From NCBI GenBank assembly GCA_020851035.1, contig JADZDM010000027.1:1-59951 (forward strand): a stretch of DNA of 59,951 bases, given 5' to 3'. The notes under the pieces were generated by a model. It saw only the letters and a program-made list of their open reading frames with translations, had not been told where the DNA came from and did not search any database. The position numbers and the translations under genes are program-made. This document shows, piece after piece, positions 43,884-53,170 of the stretch; position 1 is the first letter of the stretch, and every line of letters begins with the position of its first letter. Source of the DNA: Gemmatimonadaceae bacterium. GTDB taxonomy: Bacteria > Gemmatimonadota > Gemmatimonadetes > Gemmatimonadales > Gemmatimonadaceae.

Positions 43884-44252
43884 ATGAGCCTTCTCGGTCG
43901 CCTCTTCCCCGACACGCTGTTCCCCCGCAAGCTGAGCGACGCCGCCGAGCGGCGGCTCCGCCTGGCGCAGGCGCGTGCCGAGGAGGCCGTGCTGGAGACG
44001 CATGTGCGCAATGCGCTGCTCTACGTGGACACGCTCGCCGGCGAGCTGCCGTTCGACCGCGCCATCGAGACCTACATCCGCATGCTGGGCGTGCCCGAGC
44101 CGCTGGCGAGCACGGTGGCCACGCGCACGCTGGTGGTGCTGGGTGACGACGTCGTGCCCGAGCGCAACACGCCGCTGGCCGACAGCATGGTGGCCGATGA
44201 CGTGCTGCCGATGGTGCGGATCGCGGCCGACAACTCGTCACGCCGCCGCTGA
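43884..44252 (+). CDS. small soluble protein of unknown function
   Basis: A 122-residue mostly helical protein. A charged amphipathic region (about residues 18-52) precedes a part with FDRAIETYIRMLGVPEPLASTVATRTLVVLGDD. No signal, membrane helix or known motif. It is on the acs strand 67 bp downstream and ends just before a strong hairpin, so it may share the acs transcript. It is retained as a gene because of frame-specific composition and placement. Confidence 0.6.
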   Translation: MSLLGRLFPDTLFPRKLSDAAERRLRLAQARAEEAVLETHVRNALLYVDTLAGELPFDRAIETYIRMLGVPEPLASTVATRTLVVLGDDVVPERNTPLADSMVADDVLPMVRIAADNSSRRR

Positions 44253-44278
44253 ACCGGCGCGCAGGGCCGTGAACGCCG

Positions 44279-44307
44279 GAAGGGCAACCGCGCTGCGGTT
44301 GCCCTTC
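44279..44307. terminator. 13-bp perfect hairpin between convergent genes
   Basis: Positions 44279-44291 pair with 44295-44307 around GCT, 26 bp after the small protein gene and 43 bp beyond the DsbA-like stop on the other strand. Weak U content (TTCGTC). Confidence 0.75.
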
Positions 44308-44350
44308 GTCGTACCGGAGCCGTCCTGCCTGCGCCGGGCGCCGTGGCGTG

Positions 44351-45088
44351 TTACTTCGCGGCGGGGGCGGGGGCCGTTGCGGCCGCCGGGGCCACCTTCG
44401 CAGCGGCGGAGTCCACGGCCGCCTTCATCTCGTCGTACGGCGGGGCGCCCACCATCTTCACGCCGTTGACGAAGAACGTCGGCGTGCTGCCCACCTGCTT
44501 CACCAGGCCAAGCGCGTAGTTCGCCTTGATGCGCTCCGCGTGCGTCTGCGCATCCATGCAGGCGTTCCACTTGCCGATGTCGAGCCCGATGCGCTGCGCA
44601 TACGCGGTGATCACGCCGCGCGGGTTGCTGGTCGAGACGCCGCTCCACTCGAGCTGGTCGGTGAACAGGGCGTCATGCATCTCCCAGAACTTCCCCTGGT
44701 CGTCCGCACACGCCGCGCTCATCGACGCCGGGATCGTGTTCTGGTGCGCATTCAGCAGCGGGAAGTCGTAGAACGTGTACTTCACCATTCCCGTCTCGAC
44801 CAGGTTCTTGCGCACGTCGACTTCGGTGAGCGTGAAGTAGTTGCCGCACGCCGGGCACTCGTAGTCCGCGAACTCGACGATCTCCACCGGCGCCGTGGCC
44901 GAGCCGATCGTGTAGCCGTGCGCCTTGGCGGCGAGCGCGGAATCGGCCACCGTCGGCATCACCAGCACCTCGGCCGGCGGATCCTGCTGCATCTTCCAGT
45001 AGATGAAGGCGCCGCCGGCCACCAAGATCGCGCCGAGCGCGATCAGGAACCCCTTGTTGCTCGACTGCTTGCGTACCTGCGCACTCAC
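44351..45088 (-). CDS. membrane-anchored DsbA-family thiol-disulfide protein
   Basis: A 245-residue protein with a GTG start, an N-terminal anchor helix (about residues 13-31) and a DsbA-like thioredoxin domain. The active site is CPAC (Cys78-Cys81) and the cis-Pro loop is GSTPTFFVNG, as in the DsbA/DsbG-like thioredoxin_4 group. An Ala/Pro tail ends it. It probably oxidises or isomerises disulfides in the periplasm, possibly serving cytochrome c maturation given the nearby ccm genes, though it is not in that operon. Confidence 0.9.
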   Translation of the reverse strand: MSAQVRKQSSNKGFLIALGAILVAGGAFIYWKMQQDPPAEVLVMPTVADSALAAKAHGYTIGSATAPVEIVEFADYECPACGNYFTLTEVDVRKNLVETGMVKYTFYDFPLLNAHQNTIPASMSAACADDQGKFWEMHDALFTDQLEWSGVSTSNPRGVITAYAQRIGLDIGKWNACMDAQTHAERIKANYALGLVKQVGSTPTFFVNGVKMVGAPPYDEMKAAVDSAAAKVAPAAATAPAPAAK

Positions 45089-45299
45089 GATGGGTCGTCC
45101 TCAGGTGTGACCGGGGCCCCCGAACGGGCGCCCCCTGGTGGTTGGCATGGAACGGCGCCGGCCTGACGACACGGCATCACCGCGCACGGAGTGCCCAGCC
45201 GTCTCGGCAGCGGCCCACAAGGGTAGGTGTACAGCAGGGGCGTCCGCTAGTTCACCCGGCAGATCCGCCGTCGTCCCGCCGGCATGGTAGATTCCGCAC

Positions 45300-46241
45300 G
45301 TGCCGCGTCCGCCCGTCATCGCCACACCCACGTTCACGCCGATCCAGCCCGTCCGGCGGCGGCTGCCGCTGTCGCGCATCGTGCTGCCGCATGCACACCT
45401 CGACGGTGACTGCGTCCGGCTACCGGTCGGCCCGGGCGCGCTGCATGCGCTCCGCTACGGCCACGGCGGCCCTGCCGTCCTCCTCCTGCACGGCTTCACC
45501 ACCAGCACGCCGCTCTGGCAGCGCGTCGCGCCGATCCTGCTCGCCAGCGGCTGCCAGGTGCTGGTGCCCGACCTGCTCGGGTTCGGCGAATCCGACCGCC
45601 CGGTCGGGGGCCCGTACACCATCGCCGCCCAGGCGCGTTACATCGACCGTGCGCTCGCCCTGCTCCGCGTGAGCCGCGTCGTGGCCGTGGGGCAGGACCT
45701 CGGCGGCGTGGTGCTCCGCCGCCTCGCCGCCATGCGCCCTGAGCGCGTCGATGCGCTGGTGCTCTGCTCCCCGACCCCCGGCCGCGGCGCCGCCGGCCCC
45801 GAGATCGAGGCCGTCCAGGGCCAGGCCGGCCCGGCCCTCCTCGAGATCTCGAGCCGACCGCTCGGTGTCGTCGACCTGCTGGGTCCGGTGCTACGCGCCG
45901 CCGTCGCCGATCCGGCGCAGATGCCGGACCGCCTCGTGGCCCGCTTCTCGGCGCCCTACACTGGCAGCCAGGGAGCGCGGCACCTGCTGGATCTCGCCCG
46001 CGCCGTCGGCGAGGAAGAGGAGGCGGCGGCCGGCGACGTCAGCGAACCGCGGGTGCTGCGCGTCACTGGGGAGGAGGATCCGATGGTGGCGCCGGCCTCC
46101 GCGGCGCTCATCCGTTTGCCGGGCGCCAGGCGCCTGCTGCCGATGGAACGCCCGGAACCCCTCGCCGCGCTGATCCTCGAGCGGGTGCACGCCACGACGG
46201 ATTCACCCGTCTCGCTGGAAGGCGGCGATGCAATCGACTAG
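45300..46241 (+). CDS. alpha/beta hydrolase with Asp nucleophile position and no catalytic His
   Basis: A 313-residue protein from a GTG. The fold is clear: VLLLHGFTTSTPLWQRVAP, VPDLLGFGESDRP and the elbow VAVGQDLGGVVLRRLA. The nucleophile position is Asp, as in haloalkane dehalogenases and epoxide hydrolases. The acid is plausibly in TGEEDPMVA. The usual GHxPxxExP His is not found: the corresponding stretch reads RRLLPMERPEPLAALI. It is therefore possibly inactive or mechanistically altered. The DsbA-like gene diverges from it. Confidence 0.8.
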   Translation: MPRPPVIATPTFTPIQPVRRRLPLSRIVLPHAHLDGDCVRLPVGPGALHALRYGHGGPAVLLLHGFTTSTPLWQRVAPILLASGCQVLVPDLLGFGESDRPVGGPYTIAAQARYIDRALALLRVSRVVAVGQDLGGVVLRRLAAMRPERVDALVLCSPTPGRGAAGPEIEAVQGQAGPALLEISSRPLGVVDLLGPVLRAAVADPAQMPDRLVARFSAPYTGSQGARHLLDLARAVGEEEEAAAGDVSEPRVLRVTGEEDPMVAPASAALIRLPGARRLLPMERPEPLAALILERVHATTDSPVSLEGGDAID

Positions 46242-46272
46242 ATTCCCGGGATTACAAGCTGCAACCCATGAG

Positions 46273-46677
46273 GTGAATTTGACGAAAAAGAATCGACAGC
46301 GTCGCGTCGTGACGCCGCCGACCCCGTTCGAGCAGGCGCGGGATGAGTTGTTCCAGCAGATCATGCGGTGTGAGGTCATCGGTGCGGCACCTGAGCACCA
46401 GGTGGAATGGTTCACCGAGACGATGGCCTACTTCGCCGAGCGGTACCCGGAGCTGAAGCCGGCAGATGTGAACGACCTGCGCCAGCTTGGCGAGCGGTTC
46501 GTGCAGCCGCCGAAGGCCGCCGCAGTCGTCGAGGAGGCCACGCCGGTTGTCGTCACCACGACGGCCGAGGCGAGCCCCGAGTCCGAGGCGATCGACGCAC
46601 TGGTCGGGAACGAGACCGGCACGGAAACCACGACCGAGTCGGCAGACGTGGAAGACGCGGAGACAGTGCCCGCCTGA
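46273..46677 (+). CDS. small acidic-tailed protein of unknown function
   Basis: A 134-residue protein from the GTG at 46273. The N-terminus is basic (LTKKNRQRRVV), followed by a helical segment (PFEQARDELFQQIMRCEVIGAAPEHQVEWFTETMAYFAERYPEL, given here as a region) and a Thr/Glu/Val-rich acidic tail after residue 75. An in-frame ATG at 46228 would overlap the hydrolase gene by 14 bases. No family is recognised; the bipolar charge suggests an interaction partner or nucleic-acid-associated role. Confidence 0.65.
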   Translation: MNLTKKNRQRRVVTPPTPFEQARDELFQQIMRCEVIGAAPEHQVEWFTETMAYFAERYPELKPADVNDLRQLGERFVQPPKAAAVVEEATPVVVTTTAEASPESEAIDALVGNETGTETTTESADVEDAETVPA

Positions 46678-46707
46678 CACGCTGCGCCTCGCCCGGTGCG
46701 AGACGTT

Positions 46708-46753
46708 CGGCAGACGCCCCCCGCATCATCACTGATGCGGGGGGCGTCTGCCG
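46708..46753. terminator. 21-bp perfect hairpin between convergent genes
   Basis: Positions 46708-46728 pair with 46733-46753 around TCAC, 30 bp after the upstream gene and 35 bp beyond the opposite gene's stop. It is the longest of the hairpins seen at gene ends here. Confidence 0.8.
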
Positions 46754-46788
46754 TCGTGCGCCGCACACCGGGCCACCGACGCGCGGCG

Positions 46789-47631
46789 TCAGGCCTGCTT
46801 CGTCACGCGATCGTTGCCGGCCGCGCCCCGCGGGGGCCGCGCGCGTGGCGGATCATCCCACTCCTGGGGCTCGTCCTCCGTGACGTCCGGCACCCGCACC
46901 GCATCCGCCACCTGTTCCACCTGCACGAACAGGTCGAGCGGGTCCGGCTCCACCATTGGTGGCTGAGCGATGCGAAGTGGCGGCCGTGGCTCGCCGGTGG
47001 TGCGGCCGGCGCCGAGTGACCGCAGCACCGACTCCACGCTCCGCGGCGGCGCTGCCACCGGCTTGAGGACGGCGAGGTTGCCGCTGGTGAGGGCCGCCTT
47101 CTGCACCTGCACCCGCTCCTCGGCCACCGTGATCTGCTGCTCGACGGCATCCAGGGATGCGGAGAGGCGGTCGAGGATCTCGAACGGGCGGAAGCCGTCG
47201 ACCCGCAGCAGCGGCGACCAGTCCACCACGTCGCGCGTCACGCCCGCGGGGAGCACGCGCCCGGGCTCGAGGATCTGCAGCAGGTCGCGTGAATCGGCGG
47301 AGCGCGCCGAGAAGAGGCGCAGCACGCCGTCGCGCCCGAGCAGCAGCGCGCGGATCTGCATGCCGCTTCCGGTCTCCTCGATCGTGCGCTGGACGATGCG
47401 ATGGCGGATGCGGTGCAGCCCGCGCACGGTGTGCGGCATCAGCGACGGCGTCAGTTCCACGAGCGGGATCGCATCGAAGAAACTCGCCGCGGTCTTCGCC
47501 ATCACCTGCACCTCGCGCACCGTGAGCTCCTGCACCTCCGCCTGCGCGCGGCGCAATCCTCGCGCCCGCGCGACGAGCGAGGTGGCGCGAGCCTGGGCGT
47601 CGGACCGGGTGGGAGCGCTGTCGGTGGCCAT
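46789..47631 (-). CDS. protein of unknown function
   Basis: A 280-residue soluble protein. The N-terminal half mixes helices and strands (VQELTVREVQVMAKTAASFFDAIPLVEL; MQIRALLLGRDGVLRLFSARS, listed as regions), a coiled-coil-like helix lies about residues 155-190, and the C-terminus is acidic and Pro-rich. No domain recognised. It has a clear ATG start and is bounded by the 21-bp hairpin, with no close partner gene. Confidence 0.6.
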   Translation of the reverse strand: MATDSAPTRSDAQARATSLVARARGLRRAQAEVQELTVREVQVMAKTAASFFDAIPLVELTPSLMPHTVRGLHRIRHRIVQRTIEETGSGMQIRALLLGRDGVLRLFSARSADSRDLLQILEPGRVLPAGVTRDVVDWSPLLRVDGFRPFEILDRLSASLDAVEQQITVAEERVQVQKAALTSGNLAVLKPVAAPPRSVESVLRSLGAGRTTGEPRPPLRIAQPPMVEPDPLDLFVQVEQVADAVRVPDVTEDEPQEWDDPPRARPPRGAAGNDRVTKQA

Positions 47632-47774
47632 CGGCGATGGGTGGTACGCAGGGATGTGCAGATCACCGGCACGGGTGCTGTGTCGGCGGGCTCAACCGTT
47701 GAGTATCGTCCCGTGGCCGGCGGAGTTGAGTGCCACCGCACCACGCTGCCGCCCGCGGGCGCAGCCCGACACGC

Positions 47775-48284
47775 TCAGCGCCGGCGGCCAGGGGCGCGGC
47801 GCAGGGTCAGGCCGGCACGCACGCCGCCGCCGAGCCCGAGCTCGACGCCCTTCAGCCAGTGGCCGGTGCCCGAGCCGTCCATCCCGACGGTCAGGATCGC
47901 CACCGGCCGTGGCGCGCGCCCATCCTCCACCAGGAGGCCAAGCCCGCCGCCGGCGTTCAGTCCGTGGCGCGAGGCCCGGAACGGGTCGGCGAGCCAGCGC
48001 AGGAGGAGATCCACTCGACCCGAGCGTCGCCACCCTTCGGGACGGCTCACCGCGCCGACGCCGGACTCGACGGCGATGCGAACGTTGTAGGCCGCCGACA
48101 CCTGCAGGCCTGCAGCCAGCTGCACCGCCGGGTCCGTACCCGCCAGCAGGTCGGCTCGCAGCGTGGGCTGCAGGCGCGACGGGCGGGGCACCACCGGCCC
48201 CACGCGCTGCCCTCCGCAGGGCGTAGCGGCCAGCGCCAGGAGGAGCAGCGACATCGGTGTGCGCCACCGGTGACGGTCGCTCAC
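47775..48284 (-). CDS. small exported beta-rich protein, possible outer-membrane barrel
   Basis: A 169-residue protein. The GTG at 48284 overlaps the phosphatidyltransferase stop (GTGA) and gives a signal peptide with a basic n-region; an ATG at 48254 is the alternative. The mature part alternates Gly-rich and hydrophobic strands (LQPTLRADLLAG, AYNVRIAVESGVGAV, VELGLGGGVRAGLTL), consistent with a small barrel. Function unknown. Confidence 0.6.
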   Translation of the reverse strand: MSDRHRWRTPMSLLLLALAATPCGGQRVGPVVPRPSRLQPTLRADLLAGTDPAVQLAAGLQVSAAYNVRIAVESGVGAVSRPEGWRRSGRVDLLLRWLADPFRASRHGLNAGGGLGLLVEDGRAPRPVAILTVGMDGSGTGHWLKGVELGLGGGVRAGLTLRRAPGRRR

Positions 48285-48856
48285 CCGGCGAGATCGGTGC
48301 GGGGGGTGACCGGCGCCTCGGTGTCCCGCGGGCCGCCGGCCCGGTTCACCCAGAGCATCAGGGTGTAGTCCGTGGTCGCCACCACGGCCAGGATGCCGCA
48401 GGCCAGCGCCAGCCCCGCCACCAGCCGCGGCGCCTGCAGCGCGGCGAGCAGCGTCACGAACTGGAGCACCGTCACGCCCTTCCCCGGCCAGCGCGCCTGG
48501 AACGTGATGTTGCGCAGCCAGCTCACGTTGCGCGCCACGAACCAGCCGATCACGGTCATCACGTCGCGCAGCATGAGCAGGCCGAGCTGCCACGGCGAGA
48601 TCAGGTCGTCCACCGTCACGGTGATGAACGCCACCAGCATGAAGATGCGGTCGGCGATCGGGTCGATGAGCGCGCCGATGCGCGTGGTGCTCCGCGATAC
48701 GCGCGCGATCACGCCGTCGAGCACGTCCGACACCATCGCCAGCAGCACCATCCAGAGCCGCCACTCGTCGTCGCGGACGCCAAGGAAGGCGCCGGCCATC
48801 GCGAGCCGGGAGAGCGAGATCAGGTTGGGCGTGTTGAGGACTTCACTTCGGCGCAT
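48281..48856 (-). CDS. CDP-alcohol phosphatidyltransferase
   Basis: A 191-residue membrane enzyme with the complete CDP-OH signature: Asp44, Asp47, Gly48, Ala51, Arg52, Gly61, Asp65 and Asp69 (DVLDGVIAR to GALIDPIADR). About six helices surround it. Length and NTPNLISLSR at the N-terminus fit PgsA-like or cardiolipin-synthase-like enzymes, which transfer a phosphatidyl group from CDP-diacylglycerol to an alcohol. The exact acceptor is not readable. ATG 48856 gives the usual N-terminus. Confidence 0.9.
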   Translation of the reverse strand: MRRSEVLNTPNLISLSRLAMAGAFLGVRDDEWRLWMVLLAMVSDVLDGVIARVSRSTTRIGALIDPIADRIFMLVAFITVTVDDLISPWQLGLLMLRDVMTVIGWFVARNVSWLRNITFQARWPGKGVTVLQFVTLLAALQAPRLVAGLALACGILAVVATTDYTLMLWVNRAGGPRDTEAPVTPRTDLAG

Positions 48857-49075
48857 GCCGGACAAGAAAGCAAGACGTGTGCTGGACGGCCAGCAGTTGC
48901 CTGACATGCGCGGCCGGCATAGGCTGCCCCAGTCATCAGTGCCCGTCATTCCCCGTTCCCGCGCCGTTCCCGCCGTGCTGTCACCCGATCCGTCCCAGCG
49001 ACAGGCCTGCGCCTGCTGACCACCGCACTGCCGCTGCTGGCGCTGGTCGTCGCCGTCCTGATCCTGCTGTGGGAC

Positions 49076-50554
49076 GTGGGCCTGGCCGGCCGGCTGGCGC
49101 GGGTGGCCGAGGCACCGCGCGGGTGGGCGACGCTCACGGCGGTGACGGGGCTGCTGCTCATTCCGGCGGCGCTGATCCGGGTGGTGGGCAGCTCGCTGCT
49201 CGACGGCCGCACCGTGGCCGCGCTCGGTTGGCTGTGGCCGCTGGTGCTGACCCTCGTCGCGTCGCAGGCGGTGCTGACACTCGCGCGCGGGCTCGGTGCG
49301 CGCGCGATCGTGGCCCCGATCGTCGTGTACGACGCGATCATCGCGGCCAGCGCCTGGATCGAGTACGCCGCCGGCACCGGGATCGCGCTGCCGGTGTCAC
49401 TGCACGCCGTGCCGACGGCCACCGCGGGCGCGATGGGGTACGTGGCCGGCACTGCGGCGCTCTGGTCACCGCTGGCGATCGCGCCGCCCGTGGTGGCACC
49501 CGCGTATCGCGCGCGCTGGGCGGTCAACGCCTCGGTGCGCGGCCTGATCGCGCTCTATGCGCTGGTCGGTGTGGGGGCCTTCGCCAGCGAGCTGCCGCAG
49601 GCGATCCGCGCGGTGCAGAGCTTCTCGCGCTGGACGCTGGCCCCGCTGCGTGAGCGCCCGGTCGATGCGCCGCTGCTGGTGGGGGTGCACATCCTCCCGG
49701 TGCTGCGGGGCACACCGGCGCCGCTGGCGCTGCGCTACGACACCGACCTCGCGGACAGCGCCGGCGTGGACGTGATCGCGATGACGATCGCGCCCGGTGG
49801 CGCGACGCCGCGCGCACTCGACTCGCTCTCGCGCGTGCTCGACGATTACCGCGCCGACAGCACGCTGGTGGTGGTCACGCTCGGGTGGGAGCTCCGTGAG
49901 GCGCTGCGCGCGACACTCGCGCCCACGGCGTGGCAGCGCGAGCGCATCGCCCTGGTGGACCAGGTGATGCGCCGCCTGCGTCCCGACATCCTCGTGCCGC
50001 TGGACGACCCGAATGGCCTGGGCAACCAGATGGTCGGGTTCCGCGAGGCATCGGAGTGGCAGGCCATGCTGCAGGAGTCGGCGAAGACGGCCCACGCGCT
50101 GCGGCCGCGGGTGCGGGTGCTGGCGTCCATCGCCACGTTCGACGATCGCGACAGCGTGCTGGCGGCGTGGGCCACGTCACCGGCGTCGGGGATCGACGGC
50201 ATCGGGTACGTGCTGCAGCCGGGCTTCCGCGGCGGCGTGAGCCTCGAGGCGCGCCTGCAGGCCGCCGATCGCTGGCGCGTGGCGCGCGCACGGCAGCCGG
50301 GGCCGCGCCGTGCCGACGAATGGGTGCTCCGCGCGGCGGGCTTCCCGTGGACGCAGGGGGAGCAGGCGCAGGATCGCGCGATCTGGGGTGTGCTGGCGTG
50401 GGCCAGCGCGCGGCCGACGATCGGTGGCGTGATCGTGGGCGACGCCGGCGACTACGACACGCGGCGCGGCCTGCGCGGGCCGGGGGGCCGGCTGCGGCTC
50501 GCGAACACCTCGCTGCGCCGGGCGATCCGTGGGCTCAACGAGTCTGCGCGCTGA
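49076..50554 (+). CDS. membrane protein with TIM-barrel-like glycosidase-type C-terminal domain
   Basis: At least 492 residues from the GTG at 49076. The first 190 residues hold about five transmembrane helices. The rest (about 195-480) has strand-helix alternation resembling a TIM barrel: LLVGVHILPV, GVDVIAMTIAPGG, TLVVVTLGWELRE, RPDILVPLDDPNG, VLASIATFDD, GIDGIGYVLQPG. Charged residues sit at strand ends, but no named glycosidase family is recognised. In the same frame, 48923-49075 also encodes a hydrophobic helix (LLTTALPLLALVVAVLILLW) with no ATG, GTG or TTG before it, so the true start is probably upstream. Confidence 0.7.
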   Translation: MGLAGRLARVAEAPRGWATLTAVTGLLLIPAALIRVVGSSLLDGRTVAALGWLWPLVLTLVASQAVLTLARGLGARAIVAPIVVYDAIIAASAWIEYAAGTGIALPVSLHAVPTATAGAMGYVAGTAALWSPLAIAPPVVAPAYRARWAVNASVRGLIALYALVGVGAFASELPQAIRAVQSFSRWTLAPLRERPVDAPLLVGVHILPVLRGTPAPLALRYDTDLADSAGVDVIAMTIAPGGATPRALDSLSRVLDDYRADSTLVVVTLGWELREALRATLAPTAWQRERIALVDQVMRRLRPDILVPLDDPNGLGNQMVGFREASEWQAMLQESAKTAHALRPRVRVLASIATFDDRDSVLAAWATSPASGIDGIGYVLQPGFRGGVSLEARLQAADRWRVARARQPGPRRADEWVLRAAGFPWTQGEQAQDRAIWGVLAWASARPTIGGVIVGDAGDYDTRRGLRGPGGRLRLANTSLRRAIRGLNESAR

Positions 50555-50560
50555 CGCGAC

Positions 50561-53170
50561 TCACGGCAGCAGGGCGTCCCTGGCCACGCCCCGCACCACC
50601 GCCTCGACGCGTCGCGACGGATCGCACCACGTCGACACGATGCCCTGCACATCCGCCGCCGTGACGGCACGCAGCTGAGGCACCTCGTCCTCCAGCTCGG
50701 CCAGCCCGCTGCCGGCGCACCACGCATCCACCATGTCGCCGAGCTGCGCCCCCGCGCTCTCCTGCCGCAGTGCACACATGCCGATGGCGTAGGTGCGCGC
50801 ACGCTCGAGTTCCTCGGCACCCACCGGCGCGTCGCGCAACGCGGCGAACTCCGCCAGCAGGCCGGCGCGCGCCTCGAGCTCGCGCTCCGGTGCACAGGCG
50901 ATGTAGGACGAGATCATCCCCGCATCGCGCAGCGTCGAGAGGCTCACGAACACGGTGTAGGCCAGCGACTGCCGGCTGCGCAGCGACTCGAAGAAGCGCC
51001 CGCCCAGGCCACTGGCCACGCCCGTCATGAGCGATGCCGCGAAGCGCGCCACGTCGCGGCGGGCCGGCCCGCGGAAGAGCATCGCGACGGCGCTCTGCTG
51101 CCGTTCGCGGGGCTCCACGATCTCCACCGGCGCGGCCGGCAGTGGCGGGGCGTGCACTGCCGCCGGTGCCACCGGCGACATCCCCGTGAACGACGCCGCA
51201 ACCAGCGCGGCCAGCACCGCCGGATCGTCGTCGCCCACGATCGCGAGCACCGCGTCGCCCTGCTGCACCGTCGCGGCGTGCCACGCTCGCACTGCCTCCA
51301 CCGTGAGCGCGGCCACGCTGTCGTCGGTCCCGAGCGCGTCCAGCCCGTACGTGTGCCCCGCGAACAGCGCCTGCCGCGCCAGCATCAGCGGATAGCGCAG
51401 CATGTCGTCGCGGCGGGCGCGAAGCTCGCTGAGGAGCTGGGCGCGTTCGGCCTCCACGGCCGCGGCGGGAAACACCGGCGACTGCACGACGTCCGCGAGC
51501 AGCGCGGCCGCCGCAGCGGCATCTCCGGCGGGCACGCTGATCGACCACCCGGTGAGCTCCTTGCTGACCGACACCGAGACACTGCCCCCCAGCCGCTCGG
51601 CATCCTCGGCGACCTGCGCGGCGGTGCGCGTGAGTGTGCCCTTGAGCGACGACCGCGCCATCACGGTGGTGAGGCCGGCCTGCGCCATGGGCTCGCACAC
51701 CGCACCACCCTGCACGAAACAGCCCATGTGCACGATGCGCGCGCCGGCCTTCCGCCGCACCAGCACCGGCAGGCCGTGCGCCGTGCGGAACACGTGCACC
51801 GCACCCTCGCGCCGTTCCGGCTCCACCGCGGCCGGCGACGGCGCGATGATCCCGGCCGGCGGCACGACCGGCAGCGGCTCGACCGACGCTGCGTTCCACG
51901 CCTGCACCAGCGCAGTGCCGTCCACGGCCAGCGGCGCGGTGCCCGCCGGCCGGTGACTCACCACGCCCACGGTGTCGTCGCGGCACGACGCGGCCAGCAC
52001 CCGCTGCACGTCGGCCGCCGTCACCGCCCCGACCGCACGCCAGTAGTCCTCGCCCACGTCGGCGCCGCCAAGCGCCTCCCACGCCACCATCTCGCTCGCC
52101 TGCCCCTCCATCGACTCGGCGGAGCGCAGGCGGCGTGTGCGCAGTACGTGCCGCACGCGCTCGAGTTCCTCCGCGGACGGTCCCTCGTGCTGCAGCGTGC
52201 GCAGCACGCTCCAGGCGGTGGCCGCCGCCTCACCGATGGTGGCATCGCTGCCGGCCACGCCGATCGCGAACACCCCCGTCTGGGTCGGGGTGTAGTGGTA
52301 CGCACTCGCCTGCATCGCCAGCCCGCGCTCGCGCACCGCGCGATAGAGCCGCGAGGACCGTCCCGTGGAGAGCAGTGCGGAGGCCACGTCCAGCGCCGGC
52401 GTGTCGGGGTGCAGCGGGCCGACCGTGCGCCAGCCGAAGGTCAGGTGCGACTGTTGCACGTCCGCCCTGAGTGCGCGGTAGCGCGCGCCCAGCCAGCGCG
52501 GCTCCTCGGGGCCGTGGTCGGGGACCGGATCGCGCGCCGGGAGGGCACCGTACGTCGCCGCCACGGCGTCGCAGACGGCGTCGGCATCCACGTCACCCAC
52601 GATCGCGAGGATGCTGTTCGACGGCGTGTACCAGTTGCGGTAGAAGCCGTGCACCATCCCGCGCGTGAAGGTGCGCAGTCCCGCCTCACGCCCGATGCGC
52701 CAGCGTCGCATGCGGTGCCGGTCGTGCAGCACCTCGTAGAGCGTCTCCGCCGTGACGGCGGCGGGGGTGTCCTCCTTCCGCGCCGCCTCCTGGATGATGA
52801 CCTCGAGTTCGCGGCGCAGCTCACCGTCGTCGATGGCGGAGTGCGCGAACGCGTCGAACTGGATGTCCACACCCTGCGCCCAGCTCGCCGCCGGCAGGAC
52901 GGTGATGTAGGTCGTGGCGTCGTAGATCGTGTGCGCGTTCAGCCAGCCACCGACGGCCTTGGTGGCGCTCGCGATCTCCCCCGGCCCCCGCCGCGGCGTG
53001 CCCTTGAAGTACATGTGCTCCAGCACGTGCGCGATGCCGATCTCGTGGTCCGGCTCGTCGAAGTAGCCGGCCTTCACGCGCGTGACGATTGCCACCACCG
53101 GCGCCGCGCGGTCTTCCCGGACGAGGAGCGTGAAGCCGTTCGGGAAGACGGTGCGGGTGGTGAGCGTCAA
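50561..53170 (-). CDS. M16-family zinc metallopeptidase (fused two-half form)
   Basis: An 869-residue protein made of two M16 halves (about residues 1-425 and 445-869). The first has the inverted zinc motif HVLEH (His48, Glu51, His52) and the downstream Glu in ELEVIIQEAARKED. The second lacks HxxEH, as is usual for the structural half. It cleaves peptides, and may act in periplasm or cytosol; no signal peptide is seen. The start is a TTG that overlaps the TGA of the TPR gene; the N-terminal sequence agrees with family starts. Confidence 0.92.
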   Translation of the reverse strand: MTLTTRTVFPNGFTLLVREDRAAPVVAIVTRVKAGYFDEPDHEIGIAHVLEHMYFKGTPRRGPGEIASATKAVGGWLNAHTIYDATTYITVLPAASWAQGVDIQFDAFAHSAIDDGELRRELEVIIQEAARKEDTPAAVTAETLYEVLHDRHRMRRWRIGREAGLRTFTRGMVHGFYRNWYTPSNSILAIVGDVDADAVCDAVAATYGALPARDPVPDHGPEEPRWLGARYRALRADVQQSHLTFGWRTVGPLHPDTPALDVASALLSTGRSSRLYRAVRERGLAMQASAYHYTPTQTGVFAIGVAGSDATIGEAAATAWSVLRTLQHEGPSAEELERVRHVLRTRRLRSAESMEGQASEMVAWEALGGADVGEDYWRAVGAVTAADVQRVLAASCRDDTVGVVSHRPAGTAPLAVDGTALVQAWNAASVEPLPVVPPAGIIAPSPAAVEPERREGAVHVFRTAHGLPVLVRRKAGARIVHMGCFVQGGAVCEPMAQAGLTTVMARSSLKGTLTRTAAQVAEDAERLGGSVSVSVSKELTGWSISVPAGDAAAAAALLADVVQSPVFPAAAVEAERAQLLSELRARRDDMLRYPLMLARQALFAGHTYGLDALGTDDSVAALTVEAVRAWHAATVQQGDAVLAIVGDDDPAVLAALVAASFTGMSPVAPAAVHAPPLPAAPVEIVEPRERQQSAVAMLFRGPARRDVARFAASLMTGVASGLGGRFFESLRSRQSLAYTVFVSLSTLRDAGMISSYIACAPERELEARAGLLAEFAALRDAPVGAEELERARTYAIGMCALRQESAGAQLGDMVDAWCAGSGLAELEDEVPQLRAVTAADVQGIVSTWCDPSRRVEAVVRGVARDALLP

